A stretch of 64,000 nt of DNA from Sphingobium sp. GTDB taxonomy: Bacteria; Pseudomonadota; Alphaproteobacteria; Sphingomonadales; Sphingomonadaceae. The stretch lies in the NCBI GenBank assembly GCA_017744605.1, contig JAGIAZ010000015.1, positions 1-64,000 of the forward strand. Reading direction: 5' to 3'. The notes beneath the pieces were generated by a model that saw nothing but the letters and a program-made list of their open reading frames with translations, had not been told where the DNA came from and ran no database searches. Shown here one piece after another: positions 29,193-37,097 of this stretch (positions are counted from its first letter, which is position 1; every line of letters starts with the position of its first letter). A program made the translations under genes and the position numbers.

Positions 29193-29798
29193 TTGACACA
29201 AGCCACTGCCCGGGGCGTCGCACGAGAAGAAAACAGCGGCGATACTTCGGCACTGGAACAGGAAGTCGTCGCGCTCCGGAAGGAACTGCGGCTACTCCGA
29301 CTGGCGAATGAGGAACTCGAGCGACTCGTCGTTCGGGATACGCTGACTCCACTCTACAACCGGCGGCACTTCATCACTTGCCTTATCGAGCGGCTGAACC
29401 GGCTCGGGCGTTATGGCACCGCCGCCGCGCTCGTCTTCATCGACGTCGACGGGATGAAAGCCATCAACGACACGTTCGGGCATAGCGCCGGCGACTATGC
29501 CCTCAACCATGTCGCGCATCTGCTGATCGGTGCGGTCCGCTCGACCGATATCGCGGCGCGCGTCGGCGGCGACGAGTTCGCTCTTCTGCTCGACGGACTC
29601 GACGAAGCATCCGCGCTGAACAAGGCAGAGCATCTCTCGAAGCTCATCTCCTCGACCGAATGCCATTTCGGCGACCACATCCTGCCGCTCTCGGCGTCCT
29701 TCGGCTGCACGGCCTTGCGTGGCGGCGACAGCGATTTCGCGGCGATCGCACGTGCGGACATGGCCATGTATGCCGCCAAGCGCAGAAACGGCCGCTGA
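29193..29798 (+). CDS. diguanylate cyclase (GGDEF) with coiled-coil head
   Basis: 201 residues. The start is TTG 29193, placed six bases after GGAGG. Residues about 20-48 are a Leu/Glu-rich coiled coil, then comes the GGDEF domain with an intact GGDEF active site (125-129). An RxxD inhibitory site, RSTD (116-119), lies five residues upstream. It should make cyclic di-GMP from two GTP and be product-inhibited. There is no sensor domain, so dimerisation through the coiled coil or level control may set activity. Cytosolic. Confidence 0.88.
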   Translation: MTQATARGVAREENSGDTSALEQEVVALRKELRLLRLANEELERLVVRDTLTPLYNRRHFITCLIERLNRLGRYGTAAALVFIDVDGMKAINDTFGHSAGDYALNHVAHLLIGAVRSTDIAARVGGDEFALLLDGLDEASALNKAEHLSKLISSTECHFGDHILPLSASFGCTALRGGDSDFAAIARADMAMYAAKRRNGR

Positions 29799-29945
29799 GC
29801 ACCACAGACCTTTCTGAAGCCCGACGGACCAAGCCGCCAGTGTTGCGTTCGCGCAGCGAGGCCGGTAAGCCCTGCTCAGCGACAAAAAACAAGAAAATGC
29901 ATGGCCTGCGCGCCGCTGTGGCGCCATGCCATCGGGGGACAGGCT

Positions 29946-30473
29946 TTGGCGACAAATCTGCCGGACACACCGCACGGAGATGATGCCGTCTACGGCACGA
30001 TGCTACCGGACCGCGAGACCTATCCGGACCCCGAACTCAGCCTCACCATTCGCATCGTCATGGCCGGCCGCCGCTGGCGTGCCCTGATCGACGAGCAACT
30101 GCGCGACAAGGGCCATAGCGCATCACGCATGGAAGCCATGGCCTCGATCGCCTATTCGGCAGCGGGTACGACCCAGATTCAGGTCGCCAAGCGGATCGGC
30201 ATCGAAGGCCCGACACTGACCCGCACGCTCGACATGCTCGAAGCCGACGGGCTGGTCGAACGGCTTCCCGACCCGCGCGACCGGCGCAACAAGCATATGC
30301 GCCTCACACGGGCCGGCTACGAAGCGCTCGCGGAAATGTTCGAGATCACCACGCGGTTGCGCAAGCAACTGCTCAGCGGCGTGCCGGGATCGGAAATTGC
30401 GGGAGCGAACCGCTTCCTCGAACTGCTCATCGACCGCATCGAGAGCGGCATGTGCGAGCCGGGCGACAGTTGA
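29946..30473 (+). CDS. MarR-family transcriptional regulator
   Basis: About 175 residues. The winged helix is clear: TTQIQVAKRIGIEGPTLTRT (recognition helix region) and the wing LVERLPDPRDRRNKHMRLT. It resembles the SlyA/MarR group. The start is uncertain: TTG 29946 follows GGGGGACA and is chosen here; ATG 29901 and ATG 30000 have no ribosome site. It lies 65 bp upstream of the ThDP enzyme on the same strand and is its most likely regulator. Confidence 0.85.
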   Translation: MATNLPDTPHGDDAVYGTMLPDRETYPDPELSLTIRIVMAGRRWRALIDEQLRDKGHSASRMEAMASIAYSAAGTTQIQVAKRIGIEGPTLTRTLDMLEADGLVERLPDPRDRRNKHMRLTRAGYEALAEMFEITTRLRKQLLSGVPGSEIAGANRFLELLIDRIESGMCEPGDS

Positions 30474-30538
30474 CACGGCTTGCTTTAGGCGCACCGCGCC
30501 GATACGCGCTCGCCTGACCGACGATCAGGAGAGCCCCG

Positions 30539-32170
30539 ATGAAAACTTGCGACGCGATTGTCGACATTCTGAAGCGCGAAGGCGTGGAGGTCTTGTTTGG
30601 TTATCCGCGCAATGCGCTCCTCGAAGCCGCCGCACAGGCCAATATCCGCACCATCATTCCGCGCCAGGAGCGCATCGGCCTGCACATGGCCGACGCCTAT
30701 TCGCGCCTGACCAAGGGCGAGAAGCTCGGCGTCTTCACCTGCCAGCACGGACCGGGCGCGGAAGTCGCGTTCGCCGGCGTGGCCCAGGCTTATGGCGAGA
30801 GCGTGCCGATCCTGTTCCTGCCCGCTGGCTACGCCACCGCCACGGCCCATGTCGGCCGCAATTTCAACAGCGTCCGAAACATGGCGCACATCACCAAGAG
30901 CGCCGAACCGCTCAATTTTCCGGCACACACCAGCGCCGTGATGCGGCGCGCGTTCACGGCCCTGCGCAACGGCCGCGGCGGGCCGGCGCTCATCGAGCTG
31001 CCTTATGACGTGCTCGAGCAGGACGGCGCAGAGGCCGACTATACGCCCGTGCTGCGGACCAAGTTCGCGCCGGACGGAGCCAGCATCGCCAAGGCCGCCG
31101 AAATGCTCTGCGCCGCGAAACGCCCGGTCATCTATGCAGGCCAGGGCATTCACTGGGCAAGCGCCTATGCCGAGCTCAAGGAGCTGGCCGAGCTCCTCGC
31201 CATTCCCGTCTGCACCAGCCTGCCGGGCAAGAGCAGCTTCGACGAGACGCATCCGCTGTCGCTGGGTTCAGGCGGCGCCGCGATGCCCTATGCGGTGCGG
31301 CACTTCCTCGAGGAAAGCGATCTCATCCTTGGCGCCGGCTGCAGCTTCACGGCCACGGCATTCGGCATCCGCATGCCCACCGGAAAGCGCGTCATCCATG
31401 CGACGCTCGACCCGATCGAAATCAACCGCGCGGTCGAAACCGACGTCGCGCTGATCGGCGACGCGAAGCTGACGCTGCGCGCACTCATCGATGCCTGCAA
31501 GGCGATTGCCGGCGCCGCACCGCGCGACATGAGCGCCGTGGCGGCCGAGATCGCCAAGGTCCATGCCGACTGGTTCGCGAAATGGCTGCCCAAGCTCACC
31601 AGCGACCAGGTGCCGATCACCCCCTATCGGGTACTCTGGGACCTCCAGAATAGCGTGGACGTGGCCAACACGATCATCACCCATGATGCGGGCAGTCCGC
31701 GCGATCAACTCTCGCCCTTCTGGAAAACCACCGCGCCGCACACATTCCTGGGCTGGGGCAAGACCACGCAGCTTGGCTATGGCCTGGGTCTTGCGCTCGG
31801 CGCCAAGCTGGCCTGTCCGGACAAGCTCTGCATCAATGTCTGGGGCGACGCCGCGATCGGCTTCACGGGCATGGATTTCGAGACGGCGGTGCGCGAACGC
31901 CTTCCGATTCTCTCCATCCTTTTGAACAATAGTTCCATGGCCATGGAACTGAACATCATGCCGACGGCGACCGAACGGTTCCGTTCGACCGACATAGGCG
32001 GCAATTATGCCGAGTTTGCGCGGGCTCTCGGGGGCCATGGCGAACGCATTTCGACGATCGAGGACATCATTCCCGCGATCAAGCGCGGCATCGCCGCAAC
32101 GGAGGCCGGCAAGCCTGCCCTGCTGGAGTTCATGACGAGCCAGGAACTTGATTTTTCACGATATCCATAG
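30539..32170 (+). CDS. thiamine diphosphate-dependent enzyme (acetolactate synthase-like)
   Basis: 543 residues with the three-domain ThDP fold. Domain 1 has GYPRNALLEAA and RQERIGLHMADAYSR with the cofactor-activating Glu. The middle domain has PVIYAGQGIHWA. The ThDP/Mg domain has NVWGDAAIGFTGMDF, where GDA replaces the usual GDG, followed by ILLNNSSM. It resembles acetolactate synthase large subunits and glyoxylate carboligase/oxalyl-CoA decarboxylase relatives. No regulatory small subunit is nearby, so a catabolic role is more likely than branched-chain amino acid synthesis. Probably controlled by the MarR gene upstream. Confidence 0.82.
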   Translation: MKTCDAIVDILKREGVEVLFGYPRNALLEAAAQANIRTIIPRQERIGLHMADAYSRLTKGEKLGVFTCQHGPGAEVAFAGVAQAYGESVPILFLPAGYATATAHVGRNFNSVRNMAHITKSAEPLNFPAHTSAVMRRAFTALRNGRGGPALIELPYDVLEQDGAEADYTPVLRTKFAPDGASIAKAAEMLCAAKRPVIYAGQGIHWASAYAELKELAELLAIPVCTSLPGKSSFDETHPLSLGSGGAAMPYAVRHFLEESDLILGAGCSFTATAFGIRMPTGKRVIHATLDPIEINRAVETDVALIGDAKLTLRALIDACKAIAGAAPRDMSAVAAEIAKVHADWFAKWLPKLTSDQVPITPYRVLWDLQNSVDVANTIITHDAGSPRDQLSPFWKTTAPHTFLGWGKTTQLGYGLGLALGAKLACPDKLCINVWGDAAIGFTGMDFETAVRERLPILSILLNNSSMAMELNIMPTATERFRSTDIGGNYAEFARALGGHGERISTIEDIIPAIKRGIAATEAGKPALLEFMTSQELDFSRYP

Positions 32171-32262
32171 GTAATATGGACAGGCTTTCGCTTCGTCGGA
32201 AACCTGACTCATATCGTCGCAAAGTGCCTGCCGGGACGGAAACAAATGGCCTTCGTCATGTT

Positions 32263-32457
32263 ATGTCGGCCGCGATGCTCTACCAGCCGATCCCCGCAGA
32301 TATTGGCGCAGGCGACCTCGCCGAGGAACTCTGCCGGGCGCGGCGCATCTTCCTGGCGCTGAACGATCCAAGCGATCTTCAGATTCTCGAGACCTATATC
32401 GCCGAGCTCGAAGCACGGCAGCATGTCATGGGCCAGGTCGCGGGCTTCGCATCCTGA
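32263..32457 (+). CDS. small conserved-looking protein, unknown
   Basis: 64 residues from ATG 32263, or 93 if started at 32176. It contains DLAEELCRARRIFLALNDPSDLQILETYIAELE in pieces that look like two short amphipathic helices with good codon use. No domain recognised. Its stop codon lies inside the start of the repeat at 32455. It is the last gene before the island. Confidence 0.45.
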   Translation: MSAAMLYQPIPADIGAGDLAEELCRARRIFLALNDPSDLQILETYIAELEARQHVMGQVAGFAS

Positions 32458-32548
32458 ACCAGGTTGGCGATTATACCCTTAAGAGAAGGAATAGGCCGTT
32501 CCCCGGCGCAGGCCGGGGGGTATAGCGGATGGCACAGCGTGTACACGG
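32455..32548 (+). repeat. island-flanking repeat, left copy (internally deleted)
   Basis: The segment runs from TGAACC through AGGTTGGCGATTATACCC, a hairpin CCCCGGC-gcag-GCCGGGG, GGTATAGCG and on to GTACACGG. The same pieces, in the same order but on the other strand, occur at 44566-44736, where about 80 bp more sits between the two hairpin halves. So this is a shortened relative of the right copy, in opposite orientation. The GC-rich hairpin is a known kind of sphingomonad intergenic repeat. Confidence 0.7.
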
Positions 32549-32611
32549 ATTATCTGGACAGCCCTACCCAATCGGTTCGGACTGCCCATATTCCGGTTTG
32601 CGGAAATCTCT

Positions 32612-33244
32612 CTATTTGTTGCTCGGCGCAAAGCCGCTGGCGGTCGGTTGGCTGGTTACAAAGGCGGTTGTCGGAGTAGCGGTCAATTGCGGTTGTGGCG
32701 CATAGCCCACAACCATAACGGCCAAATCCTGCTTGGTGCGGGCAATTAGTTCCCGACCTCGCGGGATGATGGCGCTTTTGCCTGTGACCAGTGCCCCGAA
32801 AACGGCAGCGACCACGACCGTTCCAACTGTGGCGACGGTATTGCCATCGCCTTCCTGACGATAGGAACCTTCAACCGGGATGCGACGGCCTCGCAATTCA
32901 ATATAGCGAAGTTCAATTGTCATCTTGGCCGATTTGCCGAAAGCACCCTTTCCGGTTCGCCATGTCACTTCGCCGCCAGCCCGCGCGCCTTTGGGAATGA
33001 TGACATAGCCATCAACCTCAACATCCTGTGCGACAGTCAGATAGAAAGGGCTGCCCTCGCGAGCCTGCTTGCTGTTCAAATCCTCGTTCATCACCAATGT
33101 AACTTCAGTGTTCATCGGCAGGATAAGGCGGCCCTGTTGCGGTGTTGGCATAACCATCGGCGCTTCGCCGACTGGCGTTTGGGCCGCGACAGGGAAACCC
33201 GTTACCAGTGCTGCGGACAGCACCATCATATATTTCGTGTTCAT
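32612..33244 (-). CDS. secreted protein of unknown function at island edge
   Basis: 210 residues from ATG 33244. It has a signal peptide (MNTKYMMVLSAALVTGFPVAAQ, cleavage near residue 21), a beta-rich domain with LPMNTEVTLVMNEDLNSKQ and IIPKGARAGGEVTW, then a hydrophobic Gly/Val-rich segment (about 145-165). The KG-A-G-EV pattern resembles the periplasmic beta domain of TrbI/VirB10-type or other envelope proteins, but this is weak. It could be cargo of the island or a host gene trapped between repeat and element. Confidence 0.65.
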   Translation of the reverse strand: MNTKYMMVLSAALVTGFPVAAQTPVGEAPMVMPTPQQGRLILPMNTEVTLVMNEDLNSKQAREGSPFYLTVAQDVEVDGYVIIPKGARAGGEVTWRTGKGAFGKSAKMTIELRYIELRGRRIPVEGSYRQEGDGNTVATVGTVVVAAVFGALVTGKSAIIPRGRELIARTKQDLAVMVVGYAPQPQLTATPTTAFVTSQPTASGFAPSNK

Positions 33245-33302
33245 CGTCTTGTTCCCCCTGAATTTGGGTGAGTGGTGATACTTGGCTTGCCGCAAGGCCC
33301 GA

Positions 33303-34169
33303 TCAGGCCGCGAGTTTTTCGGCGAAGGCGGCGAGCATGGAATGATGGAGCAAATGGACGGATAGTCCGGTGGCTTCCTGCTGCGCTTGCTTGGTGAAGC
33401 CGGTCGGTGCGACGACACAGGCGACATTGCCTCCGTAAAGGCGAACGGCGGCTGTCACTTCCTGCACGGCCTTGTTCCCGACCGGCTGACTGTATCGCTT
33501 GCACTGAACGACCAGCCTCACTTTTTCCTTTTCCGCGACGAAATCCGCGCCGCCGTCGCGAGTGGCTGGCGTTTCCTGAATCTTCCAGCCCTCCACCCGG
33601 AGAAGGTCGGCGCAATGACGCTCATATTCCAGCGGTGTCAGGCTTGAGGCATCAACCCGAGTCAGCGGATTTGTTGTCCTGTAGAGGGCTACTTTTTCGG
33701 CTGTCGCCTCTGCGACGACTTGGGCGGCCCACCGGCCGATTGCGCTTTGCCGCCATGTGCGGAAATCGGCTTCATCGGGAACAAGCTGGCTTTTCAGAAA
33801 AAGGTCGATGCAATCATGCCAGCGGGATTCGTCGCAATTGCCGAACAAATCCTTTCGCCGACACTGATGGTAGTAAGATACCAGCGCATTTTCGTGCCGG
33901 TCGATCAATTCGATTAATTGGGCCTCCAGCCTTTGCCTTCCCGCACGGCGTTTTGCACGGCAGTAGGTCCAATAGGCTATGCCACCCGTCATCAATAGCA
34001 GAACGGCCGAGGCAAAGAACGCGGCGACTTCTGATGCGTTGTTCGCCAGAACATAAAGCAAGCTCAAAACAACGCCAAAAGGGATAAGCCGCTCTGGCTT
34101 ATCGAGCAGCATTGTTTTCCGAAGTCCGTCAAACACGTCCGGTTTTCGGGCTGTGCGTCTTGTAGCCAT
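33303..34169 (-). CDS. Mrr-type restriction endonuclease with two membrane helices
   Basis: 288 residues from ATG 34169 (GGAGGAACAG just upstream). Two membrane helices at about 30-69 anchor it; a middle helical region follows; and a C-terminal Mrr_cat domain begins LTPLEYERHCADLL, with DGGADFVAEK (D209) and VVQCKRY (Q222, K224), the PD-(D/E)xK active site in its Q-x-K form. Mrr enzymes cut methylated or foreign DNA. It is divergent from the small XRE regulator with a palindrome between them, an arrangement like controller-protein restriction systems. No methyltransferase is adjacent. Confidence 0.82.
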   Translation of the reverse strand: MATRRTARKPDVFDGLRKTMLLDKPERLIPFGVVLSLLYVLANNASEVAAFFASAVLLLMTGGIAYWTYCRAKRRAGRQRLEAQLIELIDRHENALVSYYHQCRRKDLFGNCDESRWHDCIDLFLKSQLVPDEADFRTWRQSAIGRWAAQVVAEATAEKVALYRTTNPLTRVDASSLTPLEYERHCADLLRVEGWKIQETPATRDGGADFVAEKEKVRLVVQCKRYSQPVGNKAVQEVTAAVRLYGGNVACVVAPTGFTKQAQQEATGLSVHLLHHSMLAAFAEKLAA

Positions 34170-34223
34170 CTGTTCCTCCACTTTGGCGACAGGAGGCACG
34201 ATAACGGCAAAAGGTTAATATGA

Positions 34224-34235
34224 TGGATATATCCA
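34224..34235. promoter_or_regulatory. perfect palindrome between Mrr and XRE genes
   Basis: TGGATATATCCA is a perfect 12-bp palindrome, 54 bp upstream of the Mrr start and 37 bp upstream of the XRE start. It is centred in the divergent promoter region and overlaps AT-rich -10-like sequence (TTAATATG just left). It is a natural operator for the XRE protein, which would then control itself and the nuclease. Confidence 0.55.
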
Positions 34236-34272
34236 GTGGTTTAATGACCATCGAAAAGTGTGCTGTCGCATT

Positions 34273-34536
34273 ATGCGAGGGCGCAAACTTGTCGGCATCA
34301 ATGTGAAACGTCTTCGCGTCGAGCGCGATATTTCGCAGGAGCGATTGGCCTTCGATTCCGGGGTAGATCGGTCCTATCTTGGTGGGGTCGAGCGCGGCGA
34401 GGAAAATCCCACTATCGACATTCTCGACCGGCTTGCAGCGACGCTTTCGGTCCATGTCAGCGAATTGGTCAAGGCGATGCCTGCCAATGCGAAGCCGCCA
34501 TCGGGACTGAAGCCGGGACGCAAATCGTCGCGCTGA
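34273..34536 (+). CDS. small XRE-family regulator (controller-protein-like)
   Basis: 87 residues from ATG 34273; an in-frame start at 34258 is also possible and neither has a clear ribosome site. The lambda-repressor-type HTH is easily seen: INVKRLRVERDISQERLAF, then GVDRSYLGGVERGEENPTI and LDRLAATLSVHVSEL. Small free HTH proteins of this form act as controllers in restriction-modification systems and as mobile-element repressors. It is divergent from the Mrr gene and convergent with cas1, their stop codons lying side by side. Confidence 0.85.
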   Translation: MRGRKLVGINVKRLRVERDISQERLAFDSGVDRSYLGGVERGEENPTIDILDRLAATLSVHVSELVKAMPANAKPPSGLKPGRKSSR

Positions 34537-35610
34537 TTAGGCGGCGATTGCTGCGACGACCCGCGCTAATTGCGGTGACAATCGGCAAACACCATCCTTG
34601 CGCAAGATGAAGTCTGCTGCCGAGAAGGTGTGAGCCTTCACGATCTGCAAGACGGTTGCATCGATTGCGGCGCGCTCTAGTTCGATCATGTCCAGAATCC
34701 ACGCCGCGCTGCCGTGATGACTGTTGTGCATGACGCCTATGGTCGGGTCATAACCATTAGCGACGGCCTGAATTTTGAGGTGCGCTAGCTTCACGGCATA
34801 AGCATAGTTGAGCATCGCATTGACCGGGTGCGACGCGTTGCGGTTTTCGGCTTTAACTCCGGTCGCTCGTGAACTCCGCCAGTTGTAGGCATGCCATTCC
34901 ACGTGCACGGGACGACGCTCAACTCCTTTCCAGCGCACCGGCAAGCCGTTCCATGCCCGGAAGTAGGCCGACGCGCACTCGCCTTCGATCGCGAAAATCT
35001 CATTCATGTCCGCGAACGGCCCACGTTCCAGACGCTCAATCCCCGCTCTGGCTTTGGCCAAGGCCGTGTCTCGTGATTTTGAAGAGGGAATATGCACTTC
35101 CAGCGTTGGAATGCTGATCGCGATTTTGCGTCTAATGAGGTCGGCAGCGAAGTTGAGCCGCTTGGCCATGTCATCGCGCGTCGATCGTTGCCAATCGACC
35201 TTGGCCGGATCGGCGGCATATCCCGTTCCGCTTGCCACGACCGCGATGTCGCCACTCGCCTTGATCCGAGCGAGCGCCACGCCTTGATCGGCAAGCCAGG
35301 ACAGCACGTCAAAGGACAGTGTGCCACTTCCATCCAGCAAGATGATCCGATCCGGGCAATCAAGGTCGCGGGGGAAGAAGCGATATTTGATCTGCTCTTG
35401 CGGGAAATGGGTGAAGCCGTCGCGGACAACCAATGCCCCAGCTTCGATGCGCATCGAAACGCCGTGTCCGTTCAATATTAGCGGAGCTGGATTGCGCTGG
35501 CGCAATTTCCTTTTGGGCGTGGAATTGGCAATTTCAGAAAGCCAAAATTCCGAACGAATTGCCCATTCGTCGGTAATTTCGAATTGGTCGCTTTTGATCT
35601 CGTGAAGCAT
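34537..35610 (-). CDS. cas1: solo Cas1 family endonuclease/integrase
   Basis: 357 residues with the full Cas1 shape. The N-terminal beta domain has LNGHGVSMRIEAGALVV and IILLDGSGTLSFDVLSWLA. The helical catalytic domain has FAIEGECASAYFRAW (E209), NASHPVNAMLNYAYAV, GVMHNSHHG (H295) and ILDMIELERAAID (D307, E310). These are the metal-binding Glu, His and Asp needed for integration, so the enzyme should be active. It is the only cas gene here: no cas2 and no array. With the polymerase gene nearby it fits a casposase. Unlike archaeal casposases of about 410 residues, I see no extra C-terminal HTH. Cas1 inserts DNA ends by attack at a target-repeat boundary. Confidence 0.9.
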   Translation of the reverse strand: MLHEIKSDQFEITDEWAIRSEFWLSEIANSTPKRKLRQRNPAPLILNGHGVSMRIEAGALVVRDGFTHFPQEQIKYRFFPRDLDCPDRIILLDGSGTLSFDVLSWLADQGVALARIKASGDIAVVASGTGYAADPAKVDWQRSTRDDMAKRLNFAADLIRRKIAISIPTLEVHIPSSKSRDTALAKARAGIERLERGPFADMNEIFAIEGECASAYFRAWNGLPVRWKGVERRPVHVEWHAYNWRSSRATGVKAENRNASHPVNAMLNYAYAVKLAHLKIQAVANGYDPTIGVMHNSHHGSAAWILDMIELERAAIDATVLQIVKAHTFSAADFILRKDGVCRLSPQLARVVAAIAA

Positions 35611-35663
35611 CCCCTACAATAGCACAAAAGCCCGGAATCACGTCATTTTTTGATAATTAACCC

Positions 35664-35689
35664 GTCCATATTTGGGAAATGATATGGAC
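35664..35689. promoter_or_regulatory. inverted repeat in the cas1 divergent promoter
   Basis: GTCCATAT-N10-ATATGGAC: perfect 8-base arms with a 10-base centre, in the 108-bp AT-rich gap between cas1 (leftward, start 35610) and the unknown gene at 35719. The centre lies about 66 bp upstream of cas1 and 42 bp upstream of the other start. Spacing of about two helical turns between arm centres fits a dimeric HTH protein. It is a likely operator coordinating both directions. Confidence 0.5.
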
Positions 35690-35718
35690 CAATTAGAGAT
35701 ATCGGGTGAAATGCGGCA

Positions 35719-36378
35719 ATGGCAAATCCGACGACGCGTCAGCTCTGGAACTTAGGAATACCGCTCGATAGCGCGTGGCTGAAATTTGCCAGCGCAGAAA
35801 TGAGGCGGCTCCATTCCGAATTGCCGACATTAGCCAAATTCAATCGCGAGGCCAAAGCGGATTTGAAGGCTGGAGCAGGCCTGAATAAGCTCATGCAATC
35901 GGCGGTCAGCCAAATGCATTCTCGCGTAAACTTCGAGCACTCCCTCCGCGAATTGCTATTGGATCAGTTATTTAACTCCGAATTATCGGCTTTCGGTTTT
36001 CGGACGTCACCCTCTGTCAGCCGGTCACCCGTGCGAATTGAGGCAGATTTATTTGATAATCACACCCCCGATTGGAAGCGAGAAACGTTGAACGCGCGGG
36101 GCAGAGAATATGCCGAAATTCGAATTGTCGATCTCACGCAAATTCAGGATTTCCAAAGGCCGCGCACGGGTCGAAAAGGCTCTGCAGCCGCTATTCGTAG
36201 CACAATAGAAGATTTGCTCGCGGAAGGCGTACCGCTTTGCGGGATGCGACGCGATGAAGCCTGCAATGTAATTATTGCTCGTCTCGGATCAAATCATCCG
36301 GATGGTTCTGGATTAAGCCTCACGAACTTACCTAAATATATCTTGGAATATTGCCCAAAGCGTGGGCTGGATAATTAG
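35719..36378 (+). CDS. unknown protein of the casposon-like unit
   Basis: 219 residues, AT-rich codons. The first half is helical and charged (SAEMRRLHSELPTLAKFNRE). The middle has VRIEADLFDNHTPDW and a YAEIRIVDLTQIQDF beta stretch. The C-terminal 65 residues (SAAAIRSTIEDLLAEGVPL onward) look like a small helical DNA-binding module. No known domain recognised. It is divergent from cas1 and first of the rightward set leading to polB, so it may aid transposition, target choice or regulation. Confidence 0.65.
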   Translation: MANPTTRQLWNLGIPLDSAWLKFASAEMRRLHSELPTLAKFNREAKADLKAGAGLNKLMQSAVSQMHSRVNFEHSLRELLLDQLFNSELSAFGFRTSPSVSRSPVRIEADLFDNHTPDWKRETLNARGREYAEIRIVDLTQIQDFQRPRTGRKGSAAAIRSTIEDLLAEGVPLCGMRRDEACNVIIARLGSNHPDGSGLSLTNLPKYILEYCPKRGLDN

Positions 36379-36446
36379 CAATTAGAATTGTCCTTCGTTT
36401 TGAGCATAAGATGATTCGTCACTAACAAGCTAACGCGGAATCCTTA

Positions 36447-36474
36447 GTCGGCGCGACGATGTGTCGCGGCTGAC
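36447..36474. other. imperfect hairpin upstream of the HTH gene
   Basis: GTCGGCGCGAC at 36447-36457 and GTCGCGGCTGAC at 36463-36474 pair with one mismatch and one bulge around a 5-base loop. It sits 14 bp upstream of ATG 36488 in a 109-bp gap, so it could be an operator or a structured leader. It does not end in a T-run. Confidence 0.35.
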
Positions 36475-36487
36475 TGAAGGACTCGTC

Positions 36488-37087
36488 ATGGCACAAGCCA
36501 GAAACTACAAGGTCGAATACCGACGCCGCTTGGCTAATGCTGCGAAGCGTGGGCTAACCCGTTCGCAGGCACGAGGCCACCCCGGCAAGGGGGAACCCCA
36601 CGCCTCGCGGGTCGGCAAGAAATCCAAGCGTGCCAAATCTGATCCCGTGTTGGACAGTGCCATTGCGGCAATGCGTGGCGGTGAAAGTTTGGGTGCGGCC
36701 GCCAAGCGGCTAAGGGTGAGCCGCGAACGTTTGTCAGCCTACGCCAAGGATCAGGCGGGCGCCGTTCGCACTGGCGCGAGATGGACCTTCGATGATCGGC
36801 GTGGGCGGTCCGTGCCGATCATCGCCCAAGGTCATTTCAACGCCATCACGATCACGGTGCCCGGCTACGATGCTGCCAGCCTTGCAGGTCTGTATTGGTC
36901 GCAGGCGAGCGAGGCCGCTCAAAATCAGGCGCTGTGGGCGCCATTCATCGCCCGCTGGTCGGGCGTCACCATCACGGATGTGAACGGTCGGGAGTACAAA
37001 TTCTCGATCGAGCCCAACGACATTTACCGCACCTTGCACGCGGACGAGGTCGATTGGAGCCGCATCTATCAGATCTACAGCAATTGA
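36488..37087 (+). CDS. HTH-containing protein of the casposon-like unit
   Basis: 199 residues from ATG 36488 (AAGGA six bases upstream). The N-terminus NYKVEYRRRLANAAKRGLTR then SQARGHP is a basic motif often seen on proteins of plasmids and integrative elements. A helix-turn-helix follows at about 62-85 (GESLGAAAKRLRVSRERLSAY), then a beta-rich C-terminal half without a known domain. It ends 10 bp before the HNH gene and is probably co-transcribed with it. A role in DNA binding is inferred only from the HTH. Confidence 0.65.
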   Translation: MAQARNYKVEYRRRLANAAKRGLTRSQARGHPGKGEPHASRVGKKSKRAKSDPVLDSAIAAMRGGESLGAAAKRLRVSRERLSAYAKDQAGAVRTGARWTFDDRRGRSVPIIAQGHFNAITITVPGYDAASLAGLYWSQASEAAQNQALWAPFIARWSGVTITDVNGREYKFSIEPNDIYRTLHADEVDWSRIYQIYSN

Positions 37088-37097
37088 GGCGGCGGCG

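Noticed and set aside
30539..32170. Acetolactate synthase ilvB call for the ThDP enzyme
   Set aside because: No ilvN or ilvC is adjacent, the GDG motif is changed and a MarR gene precedes it; the family name only is kept.
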